A DNA stretch of 64,000 nucleotides from CALKJP01 sp046299555 (GCA_046299555.1 JBKBHS010000001.1:1-64000); one strand, 5' to 3'; positions 1 through 8,915 are shown, counted from the first letter of the stretch. The notes: generated by a model not told the origin, from the letters alone. Numbers and translations are program-made.

Positions 1-119
1 AAATTGGGTTGCCCTTGCACTCTTAACCAATTAGCTGTGCTATCGGGCAGGGTTTTGTATTGGGCTTGGCATACACCCACCCATAGTACTATAAATAATA
101 ATATAAGGTTGCGGGGCAT
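1..119 (-). CDS. Secreted protein of unknown function, N-terminal fragment
   Basis: Only the first 39 codons are in the window; the gene runs off the left edge. The ATG lies at 117-119 on the minus strand. The peptide starts with a basic MPRN followed by a hydrophobic stretch and a likely signal peptidase site at CQA-Q, so it is an exported protein. The mature part seen (YKTLPDSTANWLRVQG) matches no family I can name. It follows the HExxH protein gene on the same strand, but a strong hairpin at 248-281 separates them. Confidence 0.6.
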   Translation of the reverse strand, partial: MPRNLILLFIVLWVGVCQAQYKTLPDSTANWLRVQGQPN

Positions 120-247
120 AGTTATTTATTTTTTAATTGTTCAATTTCTAAAGCAATAACATTATTTACTTAGTTGTAAACGATAATAATTATATAACGA
201 ATTTAGTATAATTATCGGGATTTCAAAATTTGCATTGTTATAAATGT

Positions 248-281
248 GTGAGGGTAATATGTGCAAACATATTACCCTCAC
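248..281. terminator. Perfect 15-bp hairpin, probable terminator
   Basis: A 15-bp perfect inverted repeat (GTGAGGGTAATATGT with its complement) encloses the tetraloop GCAA. It lies 24 bases past the stop codon of the minus-strand gene at 306-1187. The plus-strand side continues with TATAAAAAA rather than a T run, so it fits best as a terminator of the minus-strand gene, where a T-rich stretch precedes the stem. Confidence 0.65.
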
Positions 282-305
282 TATAAAAAAGCTGCTTAAC
301 AAGCA

Positions 306-1187
306 CTACTCTTTCTTCTTTTTTTCAATTAAAGCAGCACGATAATTTTCATTTATGCTTTCTTCCCAACCTATTAAATATTTGGTAATAGGACTCATGT
401 ATGCTTCCTCTAATTTAATGGGCTTATTAGTCATAATTTCATTGGGAAATTCTTTATTGGTCAACTTTACCAGCTTGCTGTCTTTGCCTTTGTTTTCCAC
501 ATTATACATATCGGCCGAACCAAACAAATGCAAAAATTCGTGTGCAATGGTTTTCGGGTTTTTATAACTTGTTACGGCATACTCCACATCTTCGTTGCTG
601 GTTGTGTTAAAAGCGGCAGAACAATCTTTCTTGTAATAATTATTTATCATGAACATTAAGGCTACCGACTCTACATTTTCATCGTTTCTCAACTTGGCGA
701 TTAAACGCTCTTTATTTTTAATTTTTGTGAGTTTATCTGATTGCCAACCATTTCGTTCATAGGCTTCTCCAATTTTTTTGGCTATAGCATCCGACCACTG
801 ATTCATGCTGTAATTAGCTTGTTTTAGTTTTTGCTTTTCAATGGTTTCATACAACGATTTTTTAGGTAAATCTTTATACACCGTCATCTGACTATCGGCA
901 TAAAAATATTTTAAAGAAATATTTAATGGTTGGCCATTTTCTTTTGCTTGCTGTTCAATCCACTGAATAGCTGCAACAGCCGAATCGAGTGTTGAAGCTA
1001 TATCATAATACGTCCAAGGCTTAGTATATTTGCTATCTACAAAAACGAGGTACAAAAGCACATCGCCTTTTAGCGTTTTACAAACATTATGATTACGCGA
1101 ATAGGCATGATCATATTTTACTTTTCGTTGCGCTGAAGCAGAGAATACTATTCCCATCAACAGCAATACTGTTGCAAGCCTTTTCAT
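306..1187 (-). CDS. Secreted putative zinc metallopeptidase-like protein (HExxH)
   Basis: A 293-residue protein with a clear signal peptide (hydrophobic core LATVLLLMGIVFS, cleavage after SASA-Q), so it is periplasmic or secreted. Near residue 220 it carries HEFLHLFG followed by SADMYN. This is an HExxH zinc-binding helix with the extended H-F-L-H-L-F-G form seen in metzincin-like and related peptidases. No other domain is recognised, and the rest (TPW, long Lys-rich helices) is unfamiliar. It has no T9SS C-terminal domain. It stands alone, with the stop followed by the hairpin at 248-281. Peptidase activity is inferred only from the motif; the third zinc ligand is not certain. Confidence 0.6.
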   Translation of the reverse strand: MKRLATVLLLMGIVFSASAQRKVKYDHAYSRNHNVCKTLKGDVLLYLVFVDSKYTKPWTYYDIASTLDSAVAAIQWIEQQAKENGQPLNISLKYFYADSQMTVYKDLPKKSLYETIEKQKLKQANYSMNQWSDAIAKKIGEAYERNGWQSDKLTKIKNKERLIAKLRNDENVESVALMFMINNYYKKDCSAAFNTTSNEDVEYAVTSYKNPKTIAHEFLHLFGSADMYNVENKGKDSKLVKLTNKEFPNEIMTNKPIKLEEAYMSPITKYLIGWEESINENYRAALIEKKKKE

Positions 1188-1382
1188 AAGCAGAATTTTT
1201 AATGGATTAAACGAGAAATGAAATTATTTTGTCCCTATAAAAACAGAAACGAAGTATTTTTTAAAATATTATTTGGACAACTAAGATTTTTCTAAATTTT
1301 ATTTTTCACATCATTACTAAGGAAGATCGAGTAAAGTTATCTTACTCACTATTTTGTGATTACATCTTCGCCTTTTGTTGGA

Positions 1383-1491
1383 GCGTAATGACGTTTGATT
1401 GTCGTCATTGCGAGGGAGCATAGCGACCGAAGCAATCTGCGTTTTTTCAGATTACTTCGCTCATTTTATTCGCTCGTAATGACGTTTGATT
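1383..1491. repeat. REP-like palindromic element
   Basis: This fills most of the 303-base gap between the genes at 306-1187 and 1492-1728. The segment 1404-1439 (GTCATTGCGAGGGAGC... to ...GAAGCAATCTG) is an imperfect inverted copy of 1448-1483 around a T-rich loop. A 17-base direct repeat, CGTAATGACGTTTGATT, occurs at 1384-1400 and 1475-1491. The phrase resembles dispersed palindromic repeats that I recall from many bacterial genomes. It abuts the stop codon of the next gene and could fold as a 3' stem-loop. The gap also holds 1188-1382, where I see nothing. Confidence 0.6.
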
Positions 1492-1728
1492 TCATAGCAT
1501 TATATTATCAATTTCCTTTGCTAATTGATAATCCTTTTCAGTAATAATATTTCCCTTATCGTGTGTACTCAATTCGATTCGGAGATAATTATACGAGTTG
1601 TACCAATTGGGATGATGATTTAATTTTTCGGCAACAATAGCTACCTTTTGCATAAAAGCAAAGGCTTCTTCAAAATTTTTGAAGCGAAATTCTTTTACAA
1701 GTTTATTATCTTGTATTATCCAACTCAT
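1492..1728 (-). CDS. 4a-hydroxytetrahydrobiopterin dehydratase (pterin carbinolamine dehydratase) family
   Basis: A 78-residue protein covering the compact PCD/DCoH fold. The active-site signature is present: HHPNWYNSYN followed by ELSTHDKG and a C-terminal LAKEID helix. The two adjacent His and the later Thr-His are the dehydration residues known in the family, which recycles 4a-hydroxy-tetrahydropterin or supports molybdopterin metabolism. At 78 residues it is slightly shorter than the usual 95-115 because the N-terminal region is trimmed (starts MSWIIQDNK). It lies 26 bases past the aspS stop on the same strand, with a terminator hairpin between them. No aromatic amino acid hydroxylase is visible nearby, so the pterin substrate is unknown. 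Confidence 0.85.
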   Translation of the reverse strand: MSWIIQDNKLVKEFRFKNFEEAFAFMQKVAIVAEKLNHHPNWYNSYNYLRIELSTHDKGNIITEKDYQLAKEIDNIML

Positions 1729-1730
1729 AT

Positions 1731-1760
1731 CAAAAAAAGATTAATGTTTAAACATTAATT
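1731..1760 (-). terminator. aspS terminator
   Basis: A perfect 20-base palindrome, ATTAATGTTT/AAACATTAAT, occupies 1740-1759. On the minus strand a run of seven T follows it. It overlaps the last codons and stop of aspS, the usual layout for a compact intrinsic terminator. Confidence 0.6.
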
Positions 1761-3515
1761 CTTTTTTACAATGTTTATATGTAATTCATCTAACTGTTCT
1801 TTGCTGATAGGTGAAGGAGAATCTATCATTAAATCTCTGCCTGAATTATTTTTGGGGAAAGCAATAAAGTCGCGAATACTTTCGGCTCCGCCAAACAAGG
1901 AGCATAAACGATCGAAGCCAAAGGCAATACCACCATGCGGTGGAGCGCCAAACTCAAAAGCATTCATTAAAAACCCAAACTGTGCCTGCGCATCTTCATC
2001 GCTAAATCCAAGTATGCTGAACATTTTCTTTTGCAGTTCTTTATTAAAAATACGTATGGAGCCACCGCCCACTTCTACCCCATTAATAACCATATCGTAA
2101 GCATTGGCTCTTACAGCCCCCGGATTGCTGTCTAATAAGTGAATATCTTCCGGCTTAGGCGATGTAAAGGGATGATGCATAGCATGCCATCTGCTATTTT
2201 CTTCGCTCCATTCGAGCAATGGGAAATCAAGCACCCATAATACTTTGTACTCATCGGGGTTTCTTAATCCCAGTCTGCTTCCCATTTCAAGGCGCAACTC
2301 GCTCATGGCTTTACGAGTTTTATTCTCTTCTCCAGCTAGAATCAACAATAAATCGCCTTCTTTTCCTCCGGCAGCTTCGAACCATTTTTTTACCTCTTGC
2401 TGCGAATAAAATTTATCTACCGATGATTTAATACCCTCTGCATTCCAACGTGCCCAAACCAATCCGCTCATTCCGATTTGCGGACGCTTAACCCATTCCG
2501 TTAATTCATCAATTTGTTTGCGAGTGTATTCTGCACATCCTTTGGCACAAATAGCTACCACCAAGCCTGCATCATCAAAAATTTTAAAATTTTTACCTGC
2601 TATTAAATTATTTTCTGAGCTGTTCAACTCAACGAGTTTCATGTCAAAACGAATATCCGGCTTATCGTTACCGTAATATTTCATAGCATCGGCATAACTC
2701 ATGCGTGGCACTTCCGGAATTTCAATATTTTTAACTGTTTTAAAAAGATATTTTATCAGCCCTTCAAAAGTTTGTAAAATATCCTCCTGAGTAATAAAAC
2801 TCATTTCGCAGTCTATTTGTGTAAACTCCGGCTGACGGTCGGCACGTAAATCTTCATCGCGAAAACATTTTACAATTTGATAATAGCGATCGAAACCGCT
2901 CACCATTAATAGTTGCTTAAATGTTTGTGGCGATTGCGGCAGTGCATAAAACTCGCCCGGATTCATGCGCGATGGCACCACAAAATCTCTTGCTCCTTCG
3001 GGAGTAGATTTAATTAGCACCGGTGTTTCTACCTCAATAAAATTGAGTTTATCTAAATAATTTCTGGTTTCGATAGCCATTCGATGGCGTAATTCCAAAT
3101 TTTTACGAACCGTATTTCTTCTTAAATCAAGGTAGCGGTATTTCATTCTAAGTTCATCACCGCCATCGGTATCATCTTCTATGGTAAATGGCGGAGTTTT
3201 AGCTGGATTGAGAATTTCTAATTTTTCAACAATTATCTCTATTGCTCCGGTAGGAATTTTATTGTTTTTACTTTCGCGTTCGGCAACTTTTCCGGTAGCT
3301 GCAATTACAAACTCACGACCTAATTTTCGAGCTTCTTCGCATAATGCAGCATTGGTTTGCATATTAAAAGCAAGCTGTGTTATACCATATCTGTCGCGTA
3401 AATCAATAAAGGTCATACCTCCCATATCGCGGCTTCTTTGTACCCATCCGCAAAGGGTAACTGTTTGACCAACATTTGAAATCGTTAATTCTCCGCAAGT
3501 GTGAGTACGTAACAT
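1755..3515 (-). CDS. aspS: Aspartyl-tRNA synthetase
   Basis: A cytoplasmic class II synthetase that charges tRNA-Asp with aspartate. The 586-residue length matches the bacterial AspRS form. The N-terminal OB-fold anticodon-binding domain (about 1-110, VTLCGWVQRSRDMGG) is followed by the catalytic core. Motif 2 is seen as FRDEDLRADRQPEFTQID and motif 3 as GIAFGFDRL near the C terminus. The bacterial GAD insertion lies at about residues 290-410. A consensus -7 box (TACCTTTG) lies about 36 bases upstream of the ATG on the minus strand, and tadA is divergent. Nothing is missing or broken. Confidence 0.98.
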   Translation of the reverse strand: MLRTHTCGELTISNVGQTVTLCGWVQRSRDMGGMTFIDLRDRYGITQLAFNMQTNAALCEEARKLGREFVIAATGKVAERESKNNKIPTGAIEIIVEKLEILNPAKTPPFTIEDDTDGGDELRMKYRYLDLRRNTVRKNLELRHRMAIETRNYLDKLNFIEVETPVLIKSTPEGARDFVVPSRMNPGEFYALPQSPQTFKQLLMVSGFDRYYQIVKCFRDEDLRADRQPEFTQIDCEMSFITQEDILQTFEGLIKYLFKTVKNIEIPEVPRMSYADAMKYYGNDKPDIRFDMKLVELNSSENNLIAGKNFKIFDDAGLVVAICAKGCAEYTRKQIDELTEWVKRPQIGMSGLVWARWNAEGIKSSVDKFYSQQEVKKWFEAAGGKEGDLLLILAGEENKTRKAMSELRLEMGSRLGLRNPDEYKVLWVLDFPLLEWSEENSRWHAMHHPFTSPKPEDIHLLDSNPGAVRANAYDMVINGVEVGGGSIRIFNKELQKKMFSILGFSDEDAQAQFGFLMNAFEFGAPPHGGIAFGFDRLCSLFGGAESIRDFIAFPKNNSGRDLMIDSPSPISKEQLDELHINIVKKN

Positions 3516-3550
3516 ATAATTAGATTTTTGAAATATTATAAACAGGTTTG

Positions 3551-3558
3551 CAAAGGTA
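3551..3558 (-). promoter_or_regulatory. aspS promoter -7 element
   Basis: TACCTTTG followed by C on the minus strand exactly fits the Bacteroidota TAnnTTTG -7 consensus. It is placed to start transcription about 30 bases before the aspS ATG. The -33 box is not clear. Confidence 0.6.
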
Positions 3559-3583
3559 GTGCTTTATCGCTTATTTTTATCGA

Positions 3584-4030
3584 ATGGAACTATCAGTTTT
3601 TTCTGACGAACATTTTATGCGGGAAGCATTAAAAGAAGCTCAAAAAGCATTTAATCTTGACGAAGTACCAGTGGGAGCTGTAATTGTTAGTAATAACCGT
3701 ATAATTGCCCGCTCACATAACTTAACTGAAACTTTAAAGGATGTAACCGCTCATGCTGAAATGCAGGCCATAACCGCTGCTGCCAACTTTTTAGGGGGTA
3801 AATATCTGGAAGACTGCAAACTTTATGTAACGCTTGAGCCATGTATTATGTGTGCAGGAGCTTTGTATTGGAGCCAAATTTCAGAAGTTATTTATGGCGC
3901 TGCAGATGAAAAAAGAGGATGTAATACCGCAGGTAAAAACCTTTTTCATCCAAAAACAATAATTCGAGGCGGTATTTTAGCTGAAGAATGTTCTTCTTTA
4001 ATGAAAGATTTTTTTAAGAAGAAGCGATAA
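3584..4030 (+). CDS. tadA: tRNA-specific adenosine deaminase
   Basis: Converts A34 to inosine in tRNA-Arg(ACG), a zinc-dependent hydrolytic deamination. The 148-residue length is normal. The cytidine-deaminase-fold signatures are present: HAEMQAI (zinc His and catalytic Glu) near residue 60 and PCIMCAGAL (two zinc Cys) near residue 90. PVGAVIV near residue 27 is typical of TadA. The C-terminal helix ends in the usual Phe/Lys-rich tail. It is divergent from aspS, and the next gene starts 66 bases downstream with its own -7 box. A guanine or cytosine deaminase is less likely given the HAEMQAI and length. Confidence 0.93.
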   Translation: MELSVFSDEHFMREALKEAQKAFNLDEVPVGAVIVSNNRIIARSHNLTETLKDVTAHAEMQAITAAANFLGGKYLEDCKLYVTLEPCIMCAGALYWSQISEVIYGAADEKRGCNTAGKNLFHPKTIIRGGILAEECSSLMKDFFKKKR

Positions 4031-4056
4031 GCTTAAACAAATTGCATTTTAGTTTG

Positions 4057-4064
4057 TACTTTTG
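4057..4064 (+). promoter_or_regulatory. Promoter -7 element of the bacilliredoxin gene
   Basis: TACTTTTG followed by CAT fits TAnnTTTG and lies 32 bases before the ATG at 4097. An ATTG at 4031-4034 could serve as the -33 box. Confidence 0.55.
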
Positions 4065-4096
4065 CATAGAAACATTCTAATAAAAATAATATACGT

Positions 4097-4510
4097 ATGT
4101 ATCCTCCAGAATTAGTAGCCCCGATGAAAGCAGATTTAATAAGTGTGGGCTTTAAAGAACTATTAACTGCAAATGAAGTGGATGAAATTTTAAACAAAAA
4201 AGAAGGTACTACATTAGTAGTGGTAAATTCTGTATGCGGATGTGCTGCCGGAGCAGCTCGCCCGGGAGTTAAAATGGCTATCAATCACAGTAAAAAGCCT
4301 AATAATTTAGTTACTGTTTTCGCTGGTGTTGATACAGAAGCAGTAGCTCAGGCGCGAAAATACTTTTTGCCATATCCTCCATCATCGCCAAGTATGGCAT
4401 TATTTAAAGATGGGAAATTGGTACATTTTCTTGAACGTCATCACATAGAAGGCAGAAGCGCAGAAATGATTGCAGAAAACTTAAAAGCTGCTTTTGATCA
4501 ATATTGTTAA
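4097..4510 (+). CDS. BrxA/BrxB family bacilliredoxin-like protein
   Basis: A 137-residue thioredoxin-fold protein of the YphP/YqiW (DUF1094) family. In Bacillus, members remove bacillithiol from S-bacillithiolated proteins or act as disulfide isomerases. The family's C-G-C motif is present in VVNSVCGCAAGAARPGV near residue 55, after an N-terminal YPPELVAPMKADL that is also family-typical. The central FAGVDTEAVAQAR and C-terminal HFLERHHIEGR complete the fold. It stands alone between its own promoter and a bidirectional terminator. Whether this organism uses bacillithiol cannot be told from the window. Confidence 0.88.
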   Translation: MYPPELVAPMKADLISVGFKELLTANEVDEILNKKEGTTLVVVNSVCGCAAGAARPGVKMAINHSKKPNNLVTVFAGVDTEAVAQARKYFLPYPPSSPSMALFKDGKLVHFLERHHIEGRSAEMIAENLKAAFDQYC

Positions 4511-4536
4511 AAAGTAATATTGAATTTGTTAATTTA

Positions 4537-4564
4537 AAAAGTCCCGAAATAATTCGGGACTTTT
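4537..4564. terminator. Bidirectional terminator between convergent genes
   Basis: A perfect 12-bp stem, AAAAGTCCCGAA/TTCGGGACTTTT, with a four-base loop. It has A and T runs on the two sides and lies between the bacilliredoxin gene (plus) and the PorE-like gene (minus), so it can stop transcription from both. Confidence 0.85.
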
Positions 4565-4586
4565 CTTGTTTAGTTAAACCCAATCC

Positions 4587-7496
4587 CTACAACCCTTGTT
4601 TTGTAAAATAAAAATCGTTTCTAAAAAGTTCTTCGAGTAATTTTCGCTCACCTTTGTATTCAGCAGTTATCCAAGCATCTTTTATTCCCATTTTAATCAT
4701 TTCTTGACGAAACACTTCTGCTTCGGCAATATTTTTGAAAGATTTCATGGTAAATCGAGTAATGCCATCAGGATATTCTTTTATTTCGGCAGGTCCGTAT
4801 TTGGCAGCAACTTTATCATACTTAAAGTTTTTTGGGAAACGATAGGCCCCAATTTGTACTTTAAATACAAAGTCGTTACAATTAAATGTACCTAATTTTT
4901 GAAGCATATCATTATAAACTGCTTTATCGTTCAAATCTTTTCCAATAAAATCTTTTGCGTATTTGAATACCATTTCTTCATCACATTGCTTTTTATACTC
5001 TTCTGCTGTTTTTCTTGCCCCAAATACGAATACGGTTACTAATGCATCTTTAGCTTCTGGTTCTTTTTCGGCTAACATTTGTTTAAATTCTTCTGCCTCT
5101 GCTAAAGTTTTAAAAGGCCCCATGGTATATTTAATTGTTCCATCCGGATAACGTTTTGATTCTATTTTTCCATATTTTTCTAAGTGTTGAAGCTTAAAAT
5201 CAGCCGGATCTGTAACCGAACCCACTTCTACTTTAAATGTTAAGCCTTCGATTTCGCGTTTATCAAAATCTTTTACTTTTTCTACTTTTGTTTTTGGTAA
5301 TATATTATTGTCGCTTTTTTTATCAGCAACTTTTGTTTCTATTTTAGGTTTGGAGGTTTCTTTTTTAGGTTGTGGCGTTACTTCTTCTTCCTCTTCTTGG
5401 TCATCACTTAATTCTTCTTCTTGCTTTTCAACTTTTGTAACCTGTGCTATTGGCTCTTCATCTAACAATGCTTTAGAAAAATATTCCGGATAATACTTTT
5501 TTAGACTTTTTACTTGTCCGTTGTCATTTACTTTAACAGTTGCGTCTTTTAACTTTGGATCATTTTGGGTAAATTTTAAACGATAAATTTCTGCTTCCAA
5601 TAATGTTTTAAATGGTCCAGCTGTGATTCGTGTTTTACCATCAAAACTTATTTCTTTTTTAACAGGAGCTATACTGTTAATTTCATTAAATCTCTTTTCA
5701 TCATTTGCAGGAATAGCGCCTAAATCAACAAAATAACTAACTCCATCTACTCGTTCATCGCCTTTTTCTTTTAGAATCTTATTATAAGCAACTTGCTCTA
5801 AATATTCTCTTGAACTTTCTTGCTTATATTTTTCAACTTCTTTTTCAATTTGTTTTTGAATTTCATCGTTTGATTGAGCAACGGCTATCTTTTTCTCTCC
5901 ATTAAATTCTTCGGTATAAAAATGAAAATCTTTTGCAACTTGTACATAAGCATCCAATGAATTAACATCTACGTATTCTATATGATCATCAAAACCTTCT
6001 ACTTCGAACGCAATTTTATATTTATTACCGGGAGTTAGAGTAAGTAAATACTTTCCTGTTGCTGCATTCGATTTGAATGTTCCGATTTCTTCGCCTGTAG
6101 TAGCATTTGAAACTTTAATATCTGCCTCTACAGGTTTATTGTCTACCGAAATGGTACCAATAACCAATGCTAAAACAGGTTTACGAGGCATTAAACCGGG
6201 AGAAACAACATAAATATCCTGTTGTCCTAATCCATCTGCTCTTGTTGAAGCATAATACCCTCTGCTACCATCAGCTGTAAGTACATAATAAATATCATCT
6301 CCAATGGTATTTAGCGGATATCCAAGATTTACCGGTTCTGTCCATTTATTATTTTCGAAGGTAGAAACAAAAATATCGTAACCTCCCATGCTATTATGGC
6401 CTTCTGAACTAAAGAATAAACTGATATTATCCGGATGAATAAAAGGGGCATCATCGTTATATTTTGTGTTTATTGCTGGGCCAAGATTTTCTGCCGGCCC
6501 CCACTGTCCATTAGGCAATTTAACCGATTTGTATATGTCTTTTCCACCAAATCCTCCCGGACGCTCACTTGAAAAATAAAGTGTACGACCATCACTTGAT
6601 ATACTACAACTACCTTCCCATTTATTGGTATTAATATTTGGACCTAATGAAACAGGTGTTGACCATTCTTCGCCATTCAAATAACTTACATAAATATCTC
6701 CCTGATCTTTTGGTGTACTTTTATAGATGAACAACATTTGTCCATCAGGAGAAAGACCTATGGCTGCATCGTGATTATTAGTATTGATATTATCACCTAT
6801 GCTCTCTGGTGTTAACCATTTATCACCGAGTTTATAGGAAATAAAAATATCTTCGTAATAAACACCATCCGGATCAGGTTTTAATTCTTTGTTTTGTCGT
6901 CCACCCTTACTTCTTTCTCCCCTGTAAGTATAAATTAATACAGCTTCATCTGAAGAAATAACCGGAACATATTCTGAAAATTCAGAATTAATAGGCTCTC
7001 CAATGTTTTCTATGGCTACATCAATAGCTTTGCCATATAGATTTAATCCATTTTCGGCCCAACTAATATGTTTATTTGCTTCTTCAATCTGTTCTGCTGA
7101 TAGTTTTGAATTTAAATATTTTGAATAAAATTCTTTTGCTTCTTCAAATTGATAACGTGCTGCATACGCCTTTCCCATGTAAAATAAAATATTTTCAAAA
7201 CCAGGTTCGTTATCATACGCTTTTTTTAGGTAATCCAGTGCCTTTTCTTTTTCATCATTTTTATACAAGTAACAAATACCGGTTTTGTATGTTACATAAA
7301 TATCTTCCGGATGAGACTTTGAAAGCTTTAAGTAAATGGGTAATGCAAGTGAATAATTTTTTTCTTCAAATAAATATTCAGCACGAGCCAAATCATTTTT
7401 TTCTTCTTTGGTATATTTAATACCTGTACTTTTCTTTTGTGCAAATGTCAATGTTAATAAAAGAAAAAGCCAGCTTAATAAAATAGTTTTTTTCAT
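4587..7496 (-). CDS. PorE-like envelope protein: TPR, PD40 propeller, regulatory domain, three SPOR-like repeats
   Basis: A 969-residue exported protein (signal peptide with cleavage near TFA-Q, no lipobox). Domains in order: TPR-like helices about 30-150 (SLALPIYLKLSKSHPED); WD40-like PD40 beta-propeller about 165-440, with blades such as SSDGRTLYFSSERPGG and HPDNISLFFSSEGHNS; a carboxypeptidase-regulatory-like beta-sandwich about 440-515; an alpha region; then three homologous SPOR-like repeats at about 585-660, 752-830 and 873-955, the first two separated by an acidic and Lys-rich linker. Each repeat has the pattern F-x-V-x-[VI]-G, then YPDG, then GPFKT-x-x-EAE. The first three domains match PorE of the type IX secretion system, whose C terminus is an OmpA-like peptidoglycan-binding domain. 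Here that domain is replaced by SPOR repeats, which bind denuded glycan strands in other proteins. A role anchoring an envelope complex to peptidoglycan is inference. Confidence 0.75.
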   Translation of the reverse strand: MKKTILLSWLFLLLTLTFAQKKSTGIKYTKEEKNDLARAEYLFEEKNYSLALPIYLKLSKSHPEDIYVTYKTGICYLYKNDEKEKALDYLKKAYDNEPGFENILFYMGKAYAARYQFEEAKEFYSKYLNSKLSAEQIEEANKHISWAENGLNLYGKAIDVAIENIGEPINSEFSEYVPVISSDEAVLIYTYRGERSKGGRQNKELKPDPDGVYYEDIFISYKLGDKWLTPESIGDNINTNNHDAAIGLSPDGQMLFIYKSTPKDQGDIYVSYLNGEEWSTPVSLGPNINTNKWEGSCSISSDGRTLYFSSERPGGFGGKDIYKSVKLPNGQWGPAENLGPAINTKYNDDAPFIHPDNISLFFSSEGHNSMGGYDIFVSTFENNKWTEPVNLGYPLNTIGDDIYYVLTADGSRGYYASTRADGLGQQDIYVVSPGLMPRKPVLALVIGTISVDNKPVEADIKVSNATTGEEIGTFKSNAATGKYLLTLTPGNKYKIAFEVEGFDDHIEYVDVNSLDAYVQVAKDFHFYTEEFNGEKKIAVAQSNDEIQKQIEKEVEKYKQESSREYLEQVAYNKILKEKGDERVDGVSYFVDLGAIPANDEKRFNEINSIAPVKKEISFDGKTRITAGPFKTLLEAEIYRLKFTQNDPKLKDATVKVNDNGQVKSLKKYYPEYFSKALLDEEPIAQVTKVEKQEEELSDDQEEEEEVTPQPKKETSKPKIETKVADKKSDNNILPKTKVEKVKDFDKREIEGLTFKVEVGSVTDPADFKLQHLEKYGKIESKRYPDGTIKYTMGPFKTLAEAEEFKQMLAEKEPEAKDALVTVFVFGARKTAEEYKKQCDEEMVFKYAKDFIGKDLNDKAVYNDMLQKLGTFNCNDFVFKVQIGAYRFPKNFKYDKVAAKYGPAEIKEYPDGITRFTMKSFKNIAEAEVFRQEMIKMGIKDAWITAEYKGERKLLEELFRNDFYFTKQGL

Positions 7497-7681
7497 ACAT
7501 CAAATTTTAATTTCTTTTGAAATAGTACTTTTTTAAAGTATTTAAAAATTAGACTATTTCTGTTTACTAATTTGATATAAATATAACAAGCTATTTAGTA
7601 TACAAACAAGAAGTTTTAAACGACAAAATGTTAATTTCTCATTTTTTATGGACAGGGCTTGATATTTGTATCTTCGCCCAC

Positions 7682-8914
7682 ATGAGCGTATATCCCAAAA
7701 TAAGTATTTTATCTAATGGATTAAAAATTGCTTTTTTAAACATTAATCATTCTCCTGTTTCTCATTGTGCCTTAATGATAAACGCAGGTTCAAGAGATGA
7801 TTTAGCAAACTGCGAAGGCCTTGCCCATTTAACGGAACATATGATTTTTAAAGGCACTAAAAAAAGAAAAGCCTATCAAATATTAAACCGTTTAGATGCA
7901 GTTGGAGGAGATTTAAACGCCTATACCTCAAAAGAAGAAACTTGTATTCATGCCTCTTTTTTAAATGAACATGCCGAAAGAGCCATTGAACTAATTGCAG
8001 ATATTACATTTAATTCAATCTATCCTGAATATGAACTGGAAAAAGAAAAAACCGTAGTAGTTGACGAAATTCGTTCTTACTTTGATAATCCTGCTGAAAA
8101 CATCTTTGATGATTTTGAAGAATTATTTTTCATAAATCATGCATTAGGTCATAATATTCTTGGAACGCAGGAATCTTTAAAACAAATCAAAAGGAAAGAT
8201 CTCTTACACTACACAAAACTTGCTTTTCAACCTAAAAACATGGTATTTACTTATGTTGGGAATTTAAAAGAAAGCACGTTTTACAAATACATTCAAAAAT
8301 ATTTTGAAGCAAACAAAAATACCAACACTCAACTTGAGAAACGTATTCCTTTTAAAAATTATAAGCCTTTTTACATTAAAAAAGATATTGATTCACATTC
8401 CGTTCATATGGTTATAGGCAATAAAGCCTATCCTATAAAACATAAAAATCGTATTGCATTGGTGCTATTAACCAATATGCTTGGAGGGCCTGCCATGAAT
8501 GCTAAATTAAGCATTGCCTTGCGTGAAAAAAATGGTATTTCGTATCAGGTAGATGCCAATTATACAGCCTTTTCTGATAGTGGTTTATTTACTATATATT
8601 CCGCAACAGATATAAATCAAGCAGAAAAATGCAAAGAATTAATTTTTAAAGAATTAAAAAAAATACGTGATTCTAAACTATCAGAAACTTTGTTAAGTCA
8701 AGCTAAAACACAACTAAAAGGGCAACTATCCTTAGCTCACGAAAACCGCTCTGGTATGTCAATAGGTTTTGCCAAAAGCTTATTAATGCTTGATAAAATT
8801 GAATCAATAGAAAGTATATTTTCACAAATTGATAAGGTTACGACATCTCAAATTTTAGAAATAGCAAATACCGTATTTGAACAAGATAAACTAAGCATTT
8901 TAGAATATTATTAA
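7682..8914 (+). CDS. M16 family zinc peptidase (processing-peptidase-like)
   Basis: A 410-residue protein of the pitrilysin/mitochondrial processing peptidase family. The inverted zinc motif HLTEH (H-x-x-E-H) is in the first domain, followed about 75 residues later by EKTVVVDEIRSY with the third-ligand Glu. The second half has the characteristic GGPAMNAKLSIALREKNGISY. This is the single-module active form of about 410-430 residues. I chose ATG 7682 rather than an in-frame ATG at 7628: the upstream peptide is hydrophobic nonsense for this family, and a near-consensus -7 box (TATCTTCG, 7669-7676) lies inside it. The start of the next gene is one base from this stop, so it heads a three-gene operon. 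No signal peptide, so cytoplasmic. Confidence 0.9.
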   Translation: MSVYPKISILSNGLKIAFLNINHSPVSHCALMINAGSRDDLANCEGLAHLTEHMIFKGTKKRKAYQILNRLDAVGGDLNAYTSKEETCIHASFLNEHAERAIELIADITFNSIYPEYELEKEKTVVVDEIRSYFDNPAENIFDDFEELFFINHALGHNILGTQESLKQIKRKDLLHYTKLAFQPKNMVFTYVGNLKESTFYKYIQKYFEANKNTNTQLEKRIPFKNYKPFYIKKDIDSHSVHMVIGNKAYPIKHKNRIALVLLTNMLGGPAMNAKLSIALREKNGISYQVDANYTAFSDSGLFTIYSATDINQAEKCKELIFKELKKIRDSKLSETLLSQAKTQLKGQLSLAHENRSGMSIGFAKSLLMLDKIESIESIFSQIDKVTTSQILEIANTVFEQDKLSILEYY

Positions 8915-8915
8915 T

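Noticed and set aside
7628..7681. N-terminal extension of the M16 peptidase
   Set aside because: It holds a promoter-like box and has no family similarity; the family pattern starts after ATG 7682.
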